Assembly (NCBI RefSeq): GCF_905220565.1
Contig: NC_059414.1
Coordinates: forward strand, 4,028,001-4,092,000
Direction: 5' to 3'
Origin: Melitaea cinxia
Lineage: Eukaryota > Arthropoda > Insecta > Lepidoptera > Nymphalidae
DNA length: 64,000 nt
Of the stretch, positions 12,501 to 27,500 are shown piece after piece. A program made the translations under genes and the position numbers. Every line of letters starts with the position of its first letter. The first letter of the stretch is position 1. The notes under the pieces were generated by a model, which did not search any database, was not told the origin of the DNA, and worked only from the letters and a program-made list of their open reading frames with translations.

Positions 12501-15500
12501 TCACCGTGTCTCGGAAAGCATGTTAAATTGTTGGTTCCGGCTAATATCATATGCACGTGATCGTTACTCATATAGGGTATAAACATATTCGCAATACCCA
12601 CAGTAGAGAAGCATGGTAGATTAAGCTCCGATTCCTCTCTAACATGGAGAAAGAGGCGATTTCGAGTAAAATACGAGATTGTTTTCATATATTTCTTACA
12701 AAAATTTATATTTTAACTAAAATTACTAGAATTTGTTAAATTAGAAAAATCTTTTCATAATAGGAGCGGGGGAAAATCAACATTTGCCAAAATAATTTTA
12801 TAAGTACTACTTAATTCTTATCACATTATTCTCGGTATACGATCATAGCTTTTTTAGTAAAATATGAGTAAATAATATAAACACGTAAACAGGAATAGAC
12901 AGAAGAACATGCATATACAGAAGATCTAGCATATACACCTATTTTCATGTCGATAATTGTTAATAACCTGAATAAATTTTCAAAACAAAAGAAAAGCTTT
13001 GCATTTCTAAGCTGCCCATAAGTGGCAGTGGGCTGGTCATCTGTGTCGCAGGACCGATGGCCGTTGGAGTAGATGGGTCCTAGAGTGGAGACCGCGTCTT
13101 GGCAAACGCAGTGTGGGACGTCCTCCGGCCCGTTGGACCGACGATCTACGTAAGATTGCCGGTGTAGGCTGGATGAGGATTATCAAAGATTACTCCAAAA
13201 GTTATGATCAGATCTCGATTAAATTTAAATGTGACCACATGATAAACATCGGCGTTTTATTAAATTAAAAATCATCAAAATCGGTACATCCAGTAAAAAG
13301 TTATACAGATTTCTGAGTTTCCCTCGATTTAAATGATTATAATTAATATATTCCCCTGAAAAGATTATAATTGATGTATTAAGTAAAAACTTACACATTT
13401 CACATTTCTATAAAATAAATTTTAATAAAGCTAAATAAAATTGAAAAGATAAACAACATTTTTAATAGAATAGCCTGTTTGTAGGCATATTATCTTTGAT
13501 TATACTTTACAATAATAGAGTGGGATTAGGTTTCCAATTATAAGTTTATAATTTAAAATATTAGGACGAAAATATAAACTCAAGCAACAGAGTTCTGGAT
13601 AAGCTAATTATCACAGACTGAATTAATTTAATTTTTAGGAAAAATTACAATTTCAAGTTATATGGATTATGTCAGTATAAAATATTACCTTTATGTTATC
13701 GGTTATTTTAACTAAAAATACTCCTTTAGAATGAGAGTATTTAATGATATAACGTGTATTTAAAGGATCTCTTAAGTATAACATCTCTGCTAACTTTTCA
13801 AATTCTTCCTAATTAGGTACAAAAGTCATTATGAAGTGTAGTAATAGATAGTATTTTTCACTTTACATGAATAAAATGGTATTGAAAGTATTTTTTAATC
13901 AACTATTAATTATAACTAGTGAAACGTATACGAATTCTTGACGTTTTAGGATAATTCGAATTCGTAGAAGTCGTAGACACAGGTCGTAGAAGATCGAAGT
14001 ATTAATATCATTAATGTCACTTGTCAAGAGTGAAGAAGTGAATAATGATGGAATAATGAGAACCATAGATTATACACTTATGATCTCCTTTCCACAAAAA
14101 AAGAATTATCAAAATCGTTTTATAAACGACGAAGTTATCCCCGAACATACACACACACATATATATATGTCGAATGTATATACGGTCGAATTGAGTAACC
14201 TCCTCCTTTTTTGAAGTCGGTTAAAAATACTCGTATAATAAATAACATAATTAAATTAGCCCCAATTAGTATATCTGGTAATCGCACTATACCGCTTAGT
14301 TCCTAAACTCTATTAACAGTTAAAATCTCAACAGATTACAAAGCTTAAAACTACACGATAGTGAGATTAAATACACTATGAAAGGGATCTGAACTTAAAT
14401 TGGTCGTTTAAGAACGGTGAATAAGTTTCGTACGGCAAATAGATGTACAATTGTGTACATATATCTTTAATTTATAACGGTACATTTAAAATTCCAGTGA
14501 CAAATTTGTTCTCACATTCATTAAAGAAAATTTGTATGTATGTGTCATATCTGTTAATTTGTCTTGTATTTTTTTTTATCGATAAAGTGGCAAACACAAA
14601 CGTACCGTCAGTCTGATAGTAAGCGGATACCATAGCCTATGGACGCCTGCAATACTAGAAGCTTTCCAAACGCGTTGCCGACCCTAACCCCTTATCCTCC
14701 TCAGCTCTGACTACCTCACTACCTACTGAAGCACAACACTACTTGAGATTAGCATTATTTAGCATTAATAGCATTATTTTTTTAGTGATTTTTTTTACGT
14801 TGAGGTACTTTCTAAGTCAGTTCGTTCCTTTCCAGCAAGATATTTCCTGCTGAGCTCCACCTCAATAATTAATTTCCATATGACGGAATACATTAGTACT
14901 TTTTTAATGGAATGCGATTTAATGTGCCGTTATTAATATGGAAACACGATTTGCTTTACTTCAGATAAACTAATGTCGTCACTAAATTAATCTGTTACTT
15001 GATTTTTAAGCATCACAACACTAAGAAAATATTAACACTAAACTTCTCGTTTCTTTACTGATAAATATGGATTTACCGATATTACTAATAATTTTTAAAC
15101 ACACAACCCCTGTTAGGATACTCTCGTGGAAATATGTACGTTTCAACGAGAGTATCCTAACACGGTTCAATAGAAATATATTTAAAATTAACCGGAACAA
15201 ACAGATAAATAGACAGACAGACAAAAAAAATGTAAAAAATGTTATTTTGGTATATTATGTACCGTGTATACATCTATGTGCATTTAGTAGAAAGTGGTTA
15301 TTTTAATATTACAAATAGACACTCCAATTTTATTTCTTTGTATAGATTGTAACTATTATTTCAAATAGACTTGAAATTGTAATCAAATATTTTAATTAAT
15401 TGTAAATATAACCATATATTGTTACAATAGTGCTTAGGGCGTTATATTTATTATTAATCCCAAAAATTATTTTCTATCAAACGAATAATTAAACACGCGA

Positions 15501-18500
15501 GATAGTAACAGAGCAGAATATAATATTACAAATTACGAAATACAAAGGATACAAACAAAACAAAAGCAATTTAGTTTCGCCTCATATCTAGAACTATTAC
15601 AGGAGCAATTATGAAGACAGTTGTTAATGTAATATTTGTCCAAGAGCAATAAACTCGGAGAGTAAACTAGACCTATTTTATTACTAAGACATGTGGTCCA
15701 GGCGTTGTTCTATTTCAAACCAGTTGCGAAAAGCTGCGAAAACTATTTTCATTTAGCCTTCTCTGCCAATTTCTGAACTAAGTCTCGTACTATTTTAATC
15801 TCAATAAAAATAAAAATAATATGTATATGAATTATTCCAGTGCCTTATACGTGCCCCAAGTGCGATCGCACATTTCGTGCGAAGACTGGCTACATCAGCC
15901 ATATCCGGGCACATGAGAGGGCGGAGCAGAGGGGTGCCTGCAGCTGAGCCATGCTGTATCGCTGTGGTCACTGTAGCCGAAATCGGCTGGGACCATCATC
16001 ATTCTTGCGAGAAATCTTTCTTAATCTACGGCAATGCAGGGATGAATGACGTTGTCGAAATGGTATATCGTGTTATGAAACATTACCGAAGCCAAGGCAC
16101 TGAAATCCTTCACAATCCAAAACTATCAGCAATGTGTGTTTCATGCCATGAACTGGATTCGTACTAGTAAATTTTCAAAATATATTGCGAAATCCATTAT
16201 ATATGTATACGGGATACAGAGAACCAGAACAGGTCAGTATTCAGAAGTAAAATAATATTATCATTGTATAACAGAAATTACTTTTGTTTACGTAGTAAGT
16301 AGTTGCTTATTATAGAGGTTGGAATGTGAAAAAATCAAATTATATTTAAAAAGAAATATAGATAAAATAAATTTTAACAGAATACCAGTCTATCTAAAAG
16401 GTTTTATTTAGGTAACTAATTTCGTTTTGATTTTCTTGTTACAGATCATATTTAATAATTAGGTTTATAAGTCATTACTCGCACAACTGGGTTTTTTTTT
16501 TTTGTTAATATAATAAATATACAAACTGCGAAAGACCTTCATTCTCTCAGCTTATATGTTACAAAACTCATAAAGTTTGTTTTTTTTTTGTAAAAACAAA
16601 CGTTTTGCTAAAGCAGAAAACAATTCAAAGTAAATGGTAGTGTTAAATTAATAAAGCCTCAGAATTTAAGAGCTCGTTAACACAATTATATAAGGACGAT
16701 GAAGCAATTTGTACATTGAGTGCAGAACTTTGATCCCTGTGGTATATTATGACCCATTTCTAGTGCCATTTTTAACACTAAATTGTTGAGAAGTTGCACT
16801 AAAATTGTTTTATAAGTGTATTTTTAAATGACTTCCAACAAAGGAAGGTTGTTCGAAGCTTTATATATTTGAAGACATTTTTAGAAAACTATTTAAACAT
16901 ATGTTCTGGGTTATAAGGACGTTATTCAAATACTTTCAAATATGCAGTAAATAGGTAATAGGTAGTAATAGGCAATGGAAGCTCTTAGTGAGCCTCTTTA
17001 TTGAAAAAACTCTGTAAAAATCCGGATCTAGAGATTTTTATTTTATTTTACTAGACAATCCAACAGCTTTGTGATACAATAATATGAATATAGCCAAAAT
17101 AGGATCACACTGATATGAACAACTTAATTACTATGAAATACATAACTAGTTACTTTGAAATATTATGTTAAACAAATAAAGGGATACGTTCAATCTTAGC
17201 CATTGTAATGAGCGGTGTGTTCGTGTAAAGGTGAGTGCGTATTAGTGTAGGTATGTGCTTTAAAGGCGAATGTGTACTCGTGCGGGTATGTGCATGAATA
17301 TGTAGGTGTTTGTTTTGATTATTTTTGTTATTACTAGGAAAACTGCGTCTTTTTGATTTCATCCTTTATTGACGCTTTCGTTCTTAACTATAAAAGGTCT
17401 AAGTTTGAATACTCTGTATAGTATGTATTGATAATACGGCAGTGGACCGAGTTACGTACGGAATTAGTCCTTACTTAAGACGTATGAAACAATGGTTTTA
17501 ATACGTCTAGAGTACCTTGATGGAATCCGCAATTCAATTGGGGATAAAATCTCGCTGCAATCTGTTTTCCCAGTTATGATATAATGTAATGATGGCATAG
17601 GGATTCAATTTGATATTGTCTACAGGAATCAATATAGTAGGGACAGATTCTGTAAGCTTTACAATTCAGAATCCTTATAAAAAAATCTGGAGCGATTCAA
17701 TCCTGTCGATTTATCCATTGTACATATCAGTTCAACCTAATACAGTCCACTGCTGGACATAAGCCTCCACAAGTTCGCACCAAAAATGTAGTGAACTCAT
17801 GTGTTTTGCCCATAGTCACCACGCTGGGCAGGTGGGTTGGTGACCGCAGGGCTGGCTTTGTCGCACCGAAGACGCTGCTGCACGTCTTCGGCCTGTGTAT
17901 TTGAAAGCCGGCAGTCAGATGGTTATCTCGCCATCGGTCGGCTTTTTTAGTTTCAAGGTGGTAATGGAACTGTGTTATCTTTTAGTCGCCTCTTACGACA
18001 CCCAAGGGAAGAGAAGGGGTGACTGCTGTATTCTTAATGCCGTAACCACACAGCAAATCCATTGTACATAGTCTTACCCTAAATATTTTGCTTTCGGACA
18101 GGATTTCTTCGAATTCTTTTCCTTACTGCTTTGGTCGCCTTTTTCGTACGAACGCTACGTGGATGGCCAGATCTTTTTCTGTCACAAACAGAGGAGGTTT
18201 CATTGTACCACCCTATAGCCCGGTATACAAACATTTAACTAATTACAAGCATATGGGGAGGGGTATGGGGAGAATTAAAAATTGTATTTGGCTTCATACT
18301 TACTTTGTGTAATACAATCACAGCAATTCGGTTGTCTTTATCACCCCACTCCGTTTTAATATCACAAAATATTTTACAATGTATTGGCGCGAAAATGAGA
18401 AATCACAATGGACAAATATATAAAAATGGCAGACTCCAAATTCAAATGTAATATTTTGTTTATTTTTATTTGTAACAGTATTTATGGCCAGACTATTTGT

Positions 18501-21500
18501 AGAGGGGCTGTGGCTTTTATTATTAGTTCATTCAGATATTAGTCACCAAGTTATAATCATATCTATCGATATGATATTAGTAAATAAGTAAACAATCGTA
18601 TGGTCGTAAATTGAAAACAAATAAAAGCATAAAATACATACACTAAGCAATAAAATCAAACAATAAATGAAAATAAGATTAGAAAGACACTTTTATTTTG
18701 CAAGCAACGTTACGATTTATGTATCTGTAACATTATTACGCACGCGTTTTGTTTTCCAAGAGTTTATCTTATCAAGAGTTTATCTTATGTCAAACTGGAT
18801 TCATCTTATTAGGGTTTACATAATGTTCGTTGAGATGATTAAGCTTACGTAACCAGAATATGGACTCTCCAAAGTACCCTCGAGGACTTTTCAATAAGTT
18901 TTATTACTTGTTTTATAAATACTTGTATAAATGATAAGTTAGATCTTTGTTTGTCATTTTAACGATTTTACCTTAAACCAAATATTTATTTCTCTATTAT
19001 AATATATGTAAATTTAAGACAAAACGTACCAAAAAATGAAAATCAAAATTTCTATCCTGATATACGTTTGAATCAAAGTTTTACAAATTATTGTTATAAA
19101 AATCGTTAATATATTAATTATTTAAAGTTGATAAGAAGCTACAGCCGCCAAGCCCAGAAAAAAAGTGTGTTTCAGCTCCGACGCACGACTGAAGCTTATT
19201 CCTTTAGATCGACTGTCTAAATCGACACAGAAAATGCTTAATAGTCTAAAAAAAAGATTAACACCATATCAAATAATAAATAAACGAATGAAATAACTCC
19301 ATCTACGGCGTTACTAGAAAACGTCATTATGTCATCAATTGGAACTCTATGTGGTTCCGATAGATGGCGTTACGAGAAATGTAACGAGGTCTTTATTTTA
19401 CTTTTCATATTTTTGTCACTACGGGGGCCTTACATGAAAATCGATTCTTAAGAAATAAACTTCAATAAACTCCAAAACTGTTAATCATTATACATTTAGT
19501 TCTATTTTTCATTAAATGAAATGAATGAATGGTAAAATTGCAACGATACGAAATAACGATAGAACGCGCTTGGGATACTTTTGGTGTCGCAGGCATTTAT
19601 AAGCTACGGTAATCGCTTACCATCAAATGAGCCATACGCTTGTTTTTCGACCTAGTTGTATTAAAAACAACTATAACTATCTACAACGCCTCTAAGACCA
19701 TAAAAACATATACATACTTATTACAAAACACACGTAAAAGAAAAACACCTAATGATATTAGACCCAACTAATATACAAACAGAAACCTTCCACACGGGAA
19801 TAATCACACCTATCTTAACACCTCATCTGACATTTTGCGTCTCAAAGTTCCGACGTAAACAGACCCTTTTATATAACCGTCTTTTCGTTACATATTCAGT
19901 AACTTTTCGAGGGTTAGAAAATAGGGACAGCTGTTCGTTTCAAGCTTATCAGCCCTTTAATATGCTTATTTACTTTGAAATACATACAAATAAGATGCAA
20001 ACCTCATTTTGTTAGAGCTGAGGGAAGAACACATGGTGATAAAAATTGGATATTTCAATTTTATTTTAATATCACCTAGGGGCTGTTTCATTCGTAACAG
20101 ATGAATTTATCTGATGTATAAAAATAGTTATGTTACAAATAAAAGAGTACTATACCCGTGCGAATAATTCGCACGAAATAAGTATAATAATTATCACATT
20201 ACAAAATTACAAAAAAAATATTATCATACGCGAATTGATTTGAAATTGAACAATAAAAATATAACCGACCGTTAATCATATTGACGATGTTTCAAAATTA
20301 AAGCTGTCATATATATAATGTTAATAATTAGTTAATTAATTTACAAAAACGGCAATAATAATTTTTATTAGTTGTTGATGCCGGTAGAGCAAGCAATTAA
20401 CTATTTATTTATTTCACTTGGACGAACAGTAGTTGCTACACTATAATTTTCACATAAAAACTATACTACCATCTATAAAATGATATAAAATCTATGTGGA
20501 GCAATTGTGAGGGTTTTTCTAAAAAGGAAGGCAAACATCTTAAACCTTAGCATATTTATAAACATGATGTATATAAAATAAGTTTGCTTTATATCAATCG
20601 AATTCTACCTCACTAGGTAGATTTTCCATCCGCTCTCGCATCCGACTCTGAATCCAAAAGTTGTAGTTTATAAGGTGTTGATAAATCCTGTCCATAATTT
20701 ATGTGTAAAATTATCAGCAACCAGACTGCTAACAAGTATTATATTTTGTAAATATTTGGTTTGTTAACTGAGTACTTGTTTAACTGAGGTAAAGCACAGC
20801 AGGAAATGTCCTGCTCAAAATATGGAGTAGCCCAACTGGGGTATCTCGACCTTACGGAACAACACAGTTAAATAATACTGCTTTCAAGCAATGTTGTGTT
20901 CCTGTTGGTGAGTAAGGTGACCAGAGCTCCTGGGGGAAATTGGGGCTAGGATCAGCAACACGCTTGCAACATTTCTGGTGTTGCAGGCGTCTGTAAGCTA
21001 TGGTAATCGCTTACCATCAGGTGAGCCGTACGCTTGTTTGCCGACCTAGTTGTATAAAAAAATGCTATTATAACAAGATTTAGTTACGTAATTAGAACAG
21101 AATTAATTTGTTTAGTACATATTATAATTATTAGCCTACTAATATAAATGCGAAATTTTGTGAGAATAGATGGATGTTCAGACTTTTATGCCAAACTACT
21201 GAATTTATTGGAATTTAATACATATATAGCTTGAGATCTTATACTTAGGGTACTTTTTAACTTGAGATTCCCATGGGATCACGTAATTGCGTTGGTGAAA
21301 CTGCGAGTAGCACCAGTAGCAGCAGATAAGGAAAATAATAAAAAGTAGTAACAATAATAACGATAAAATATGAGTATTTAGTATTACCATGTTATACTCA
21401 AAAGAGATAGGTCTTATAATATTATTTGACAATGCCGTAGGCGAGGGCAATTCTTATATAACGAAAACAAAATCGTAGCAAGAGATCCTTTACTACGGGA

Positions 21501-24500
21501 TCATCTTGTTTTCGTAAAAAACATTACTCCATCTGATGAGCGCTTTTTTATTCGGATCACGTAACATTTAACAAATAAATTAAATTCTGCTAACCCTTTT
21601 TAGATAATCTTAATATCGAGTCCTTTTAATTTATATATTTTTTTCCAATTTCTTTTTTCGTTACTATATTTTGTGCCTTCTAGTTGTGCTGATATCACAA
21701 ACAACTTTTTAGTATTTACATAAAGTTACTTCATGTTCTATGATATAAAGTTGTAGATTTAGATGGCTGAATAGTAAGTAATTAGCGAAATTTTAAAAGA
21801 CAGAGTGGTAGGTATTTCGCATCGCATTCAGTCCGTAATATCCCACCCGCCTGTAACAGGCCTCTTTCTCCATTTAGGAGTAGGATTGGAGCTTAATCCA
21901 CAACGCTGCTCAGTGAAGCAGGTTGGCGGATGTGTTCCCTACTATGAGTAACGATCACTATCAGGTATTTATGATAACGGCTTAACGTGCTCTCCGAAGC
22001 ACGGTGAGGAGACCTGCAAGGGCTTACATCCAAACCGGAAAGAAATATTTTACAAATACAAACATCCATCCAAAGCGGGAATGGAACCCGCTAACCGCCG
22101 GTATTTTAGGCGACTACTAGCACAAATAAAGCAGAGCGGTTGAAGAAATAGATATTTATTGATAATTAAATATTTATATTAAATACCTAATAATATATAT
22201 AATAATGAAAAATCATTATCACTTAAATTAAATATATATTTTTTATTGTTTTCCGTGAATTGTCATTTTCCTGGTGAAAAGTAAGAAAAATTATGATTGG
22301 CGTAATTTACTGCTAACTGAAAATGGATTTTCGCGATCAAATCGAATCCAATATTTTCTTTGACACAAGGATGAAAATTTTACTCGCAAAAGACCCTTGG
22401 CATTTACGAAAACTATAAAAAAAATTATTACAATTTTTTCAATTACAGCTTAATCGGTAAGGAATACTTTATAACTTAAAAAATAAATCTGAACTACATA
22501 ACTATTTGTAGGTAATTACTATCCAAATCAAATCAGTATGGAATGTTGGAAAGAACGTTAACAGGAATTCCACGTCGAATCAAGATTCCGAGTCTCTAGG
22601 TCAATTGCCCTAAAATAAAATGAACTAGCAACACTAGATCTAAGATAAACGGATAAATATATATTGTTTTATTGATATATCTAGGGATTTTTCAAAAATA
22701 TATAGCGATCTTAAATAAATCTATATAATTTTTAGTAAAATTTATATATTACAACAAAAAAAATTAAAAATTAATATTTTTTATATACAAACGAATTAAT
22801 CATTATCTTTTTAGATAGATGTTCCAATCAATAATAGAAGTATCAAATATCGTTCGAAAATCAGGAATCACTTATTTCAACGTGATAACTTATATTTTCT
22901 CTTTTACTATACAACTGTTCGGTACAAATTCAATACACGTGTTTAAACTGAAGACGTTCTCTCAACATCCGATTTAGTAGAGGCTAGCAAAGCGAGACAA
23001 TAATATCCATAGAGGAAAAACCTTAAGAACTTCGTATTAAAAGAGAGATTGACTAGAGATTGACTTACGAGATTTGAACTATTACTCAGTATTATATTAT
23101 CCGCATCAGCATATTGCTTACATATCTCTGATATCTGTATGCTGAAGGAATTTGTAGATTTTTTGGCTAACATAAAAATAAAATATTATTATCAACATAA
23201 AAATAAAATATTATTATTCCTATAAGTTTGTAAGGAAATGCTTTTAGATGTGAATGATGAACTTGTGTAAGCTTTAGCTAAATTAAATTACTACAATTAT
23301 TTTGATTGGTACGTGTATTTTACCTGAACTATTTGTAATTGTTAATACTTGGTAAATTGAATTCGTGTGCATAATAATTTTATTTCATTTCGTGTGACTA
23401 AATACTCTTTGTATTACAAATGAATGATTACAAATAAGTAAAACAATATTTATTTAGTAAAATTGTAAGACACACAATAGTTATTTCTACATAATATATA
23501 TATTCTATATCATATACTTTTGAAAATGTTGCAAGCAGTTGAAGCTCAGTTTTAAACATATTTTTGAATTTGAATAATTTTAATATGTGTTTAAAGTATA
23601 AAACGCCACTAACCTCAAATTTGCTTGTTTTCGGGTTCATATCCAAGAGGGAATAAGAAGCGACGCGGTCACCATTTTCATTAATTATCACTTCACCAGT
23701 TATACCTGAAAAAAATGAAAGAATTAATGACATTAATAAAAAAACTTACTCAATAATTGCGTTTGCTTGCAAAAGAAAAAAAAAACCGACCTCAATTACA
23801 TCGACCAGTAATACAACGAGGTACACGAAAAAATAAACTAGTAAATACTCGTTATCAAAGATTATTCAAAAAGTAGTCATCAGGTCTCGGTTAAATTGAA
23901 TTGGGACCACATAATACGCACCACCTTTCGATTTAAAAAAAACCATCGAAATCGGTTCACCCAGTCAAAAGTTCTAAGTTCATACATAAAAAAATCGAAT
24001 TGAAAATCCCGTCCTTTTTTGGAAGTCGCAAAAAGTAGTTTTTGTATTCAATATCTAAAGCAAGACATTTCTAACATATAACATATAACATATTACAATG
24101 AAAATCTTTTGACAGGAGACGACACCGTGCTATTTTTAATTCGTGCAATTTATTTTTGTGTTACCCACACATTAGGGAATGATATTGAAAATTGTTTAGA
24201 ATTCCCTAATGTGTGAGTAACACAAAAATAAATCGCACGAGTTAAATTTTAACATTTAATTTAATTATAAAATCGATCAACTTATGGCTCTCAACAAAAT
24301 GTTTCTGATATAAATAAAAAGCTTAAAACTATCTAAAGCCGCAGGCAGAGACACAGAGGCAGATAAATCTTCAATCCTAATACTTTTGAAAAGATTATTT
24401 TAAAGGGCAGCGGAACACTTACAGAGCGTTTGACTATTACATTGCAATAAATGTAAAGAAATTATAGAAAAAGTGTGTGTGCAATTCACCCAAGGCAGGA

Positions 24501-27500
24501 GTGAAACAAGTAGCATACGAGAGATTTGTTTACCGAGAATGTATTTCATTCTCTCCTATAATATGTGTTTGTTTCTTTATCGTATTAATATTCAGTACAT
24601 GATAAATGCTAAAATATAAGATCCTCGTAAATAGCGACCTAACAAAAAAAAAAGTATTACAACACAAAATTAATATCAAAAAAAGAATAATAGATACATC
24701 AAAAATTACTTCACAAGATGATCCGGATTTGTGACAAAAGATAACATAATAAATAAAGGTTACATAAAAATGTCTCAAAAAAAAAAAACTGAACAACTAA
24801 CATAATAGAACCACGTACGCTCCAATAGCGCTTGTCTCAATAAACTTGGGTACAATCGCATTAACGTCAGGCTTATTAAGGAGGCAAGTGGAAATATAAA
24901 AACAAATGAAATAAGAATTGTTAAAGTAGTTGTGAACATGAACATATGGCTTGTATATATTTATTTATTTAAATAAACGTATCACATAGACCGAATGTAC
25001 GTTTGCTTTTAGACGTTTGTCCGAGGGATGTATTTATGCTAATATAAAGACCCATTTTGAGCCAACATTACTGCTTCTTTTAAACTGATTTTTCGTAAAC
25101 AGCTAAGAAGTGGGATGTAATTTTTGGTGTGCAGTATAAACTTATTGGTCCTTGCTTGTACATACTTATTTTATACATATAAAGAAAAAATATATATTAT
25201 GTAAAGTATGTACTATCAAAGGTAAGAAAAACTGTGTTTAAAGTGTGTGTTCTGGACCCACGACATAGGATTTTCTTACACTGACAACCGTTAATTGTAA
25301 AGCGTTACTTTATTTGTTATACATTATTTCTGTGCCTCCTGTGACACAGTACAAGTGGAAAACATACAAATCGAAAATCATCATTTAACAGAAGACTAAA
25401 AACAAGGTCTAAAAAATTATTGTTCGTTAACTAAGTGGGTTAGGTTCAATTTGATGATCTTCTTATGAAGAGTGGCACTCTCTTTCTATGTACATTTTTT
25501 TTTTCATAAATATTTAATTTTAAATGTAGTTTATATTTTTTTAAGTTGTAATTTTTTTCACCATTATCAGGTGTTTATTTTTGTGATAAATAATACTTGT
25601 ACAGTTAATTTACACCTATAATTTGTCCTTCTGTAAACTCTAGAGTAATGATCCTAGCGGAATGTTCCTCAAACAAAAGATAAAGCTATAAATGCCTGGT
25701 TTCTGCGATACAAGCTGTGCTTAGTGCAGATGCCGTTAGAAATAAGTTCATTGTATAGTCTTTCATGGCAATAAAGATTATTATAACCCTATAGACTTAG
25801 TTTTTATCACAATCACATAATTTACCAAAATTTTACTAGTTCACGAAACTTTTAGGTTCAAAAGGATATAACTCTAGTTACATCAATATTCACGAACAAT
25901 ATACTGAAAAATTATTGTGAAATTCAATACAATCGCATTTAAATCACAAACCAACGAAAAATAGTATTAAATACTTCCAGTGATTGTTACTGAAAAAAGG
26001 ACGACCAAACTTGACAAATTACTATATTCACGAATCTTTTAACAGAGCTATAATAATAATAATAGTAATAATATACTTTATTGCACATTTAAATATAATA
26101 TAAATTTTAACATAATTATCCCTTTGTTGATAAAAAAGAATTCTGTAACTATAGCAGGTAGAAGAAGGTGAATTAGACCAAAAATAATCTTCATTTTTTT
26201 CTCATAATGCTCACGTCAAATCACAAAAGGGGTATAACTCCACTTATATCAATTATCACAGGAGGTAGAGATTTTAATTAAAATTGTACTTACTTTATTG
26301 AGTAATCGTGAAAATCTTAACTACTCATAAAAGACTGTTGCGAAGATACGGTTCAAAACTATTACAAGTTATACGTTTAACGGATGTATGTAGCTTACTA
26401 TTCTACCTTCATAATATAACTTTATATGATGCTGTATATTGTTACGGTCTTATTCATAAAAAAAGCTTATAGAACGATTATAACGTTCATTAGTTAAAAT
26501 GCTCGATAAGCTTATAAAACGTTTGATAAAATTGTCTATTCATAACAGTTATATAAACTGTCTATAACTAATAAGCGTCTATAAGCAAAAATGTTGCCAT
26601 TACTGTGAAGTTCGCAAAAAAAACTTGACGAACTTACTGAATCGACCACAGATAATGTGTATCGATCATGTATCGATTGACCAAATACGTCTGATCATAG
26701 TCAATATTACGGCTTTAAAGCATATTTTGGCATATTTTATCTACGGAATGTCAAGTGGTTTCATTCAAACCAACAGTCGTCGTGCAATTTGTCTTGATTT
26801 TATTCTCGAAGTAGAAGTTTTAAAAACGTGTAGTTTATGTGAAAATGGAATCTCAATTAAAGGTTGTTAAAAGGCAGAGAAGTGAAAATTGGTTGGAGGA
26901 AGATAAGGTTTGTAGTGATACACCTAAAATTGGACTAAAGTAAGTCAACATTTTTATAATACCTATTAAACTAACGCTTGCTTATGCTTCTATTTATTAG
27001 ATGATATTAAAAGAATTAATAAGGGAGAGGGTTACAATCATCGAAAACAAAAATACAGACGCAAACACGAACGCGAAAAAGGTGGCGGCTTGGAATAATT
27101 TACGTATTAGGTACCAAATTCGAAATATTTTGAATAATTTAATAAGATTTTTGTGTAAGTAGTTTATTACTCAGCATATCGTGTTTTAGTTTTAACAATA
27201 TGGCCCGCACTCCGAGAACACTGCAACAAATAAAAGCTCAGTGGGGCATAATAAAAATGTGTGAGAAAAAAAAGAAGTGCCTGGAACGGAAACAAACATT
27301 CCAAACTGGGGGTGGTCCACCACCTGCTACTGACCCACCAACTGGTGATGACATAGCAGTGTGGCTCCCTCATGAGTTTACTGTAGACTCAAATGAGTTT
27401 GATTCGGATAACCAGGTACATCAAAGATACACATACTTGTTCAATAAGTATTCCATCTGCTGTAAAGAAATATGTATATAACTATATTAATTCTTGTTTC

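Noticed and set aside
15021..15306. Two overlapping open frames on opposite strands
   Set aside because: They owe their similarity to the inverted repeat at 15113-15164 and AT-rich flanks; no protein features.
15877..16167. Zinc-finger host gene
   Set aside because: Only one C2H2 finger, in another frame from the long open frame, in a LINE-tail context.
27167..27373. Minus-strand 68-residue open frame
   Set aside because: Antisense of exon 3 of the Harbinger Myb gene.
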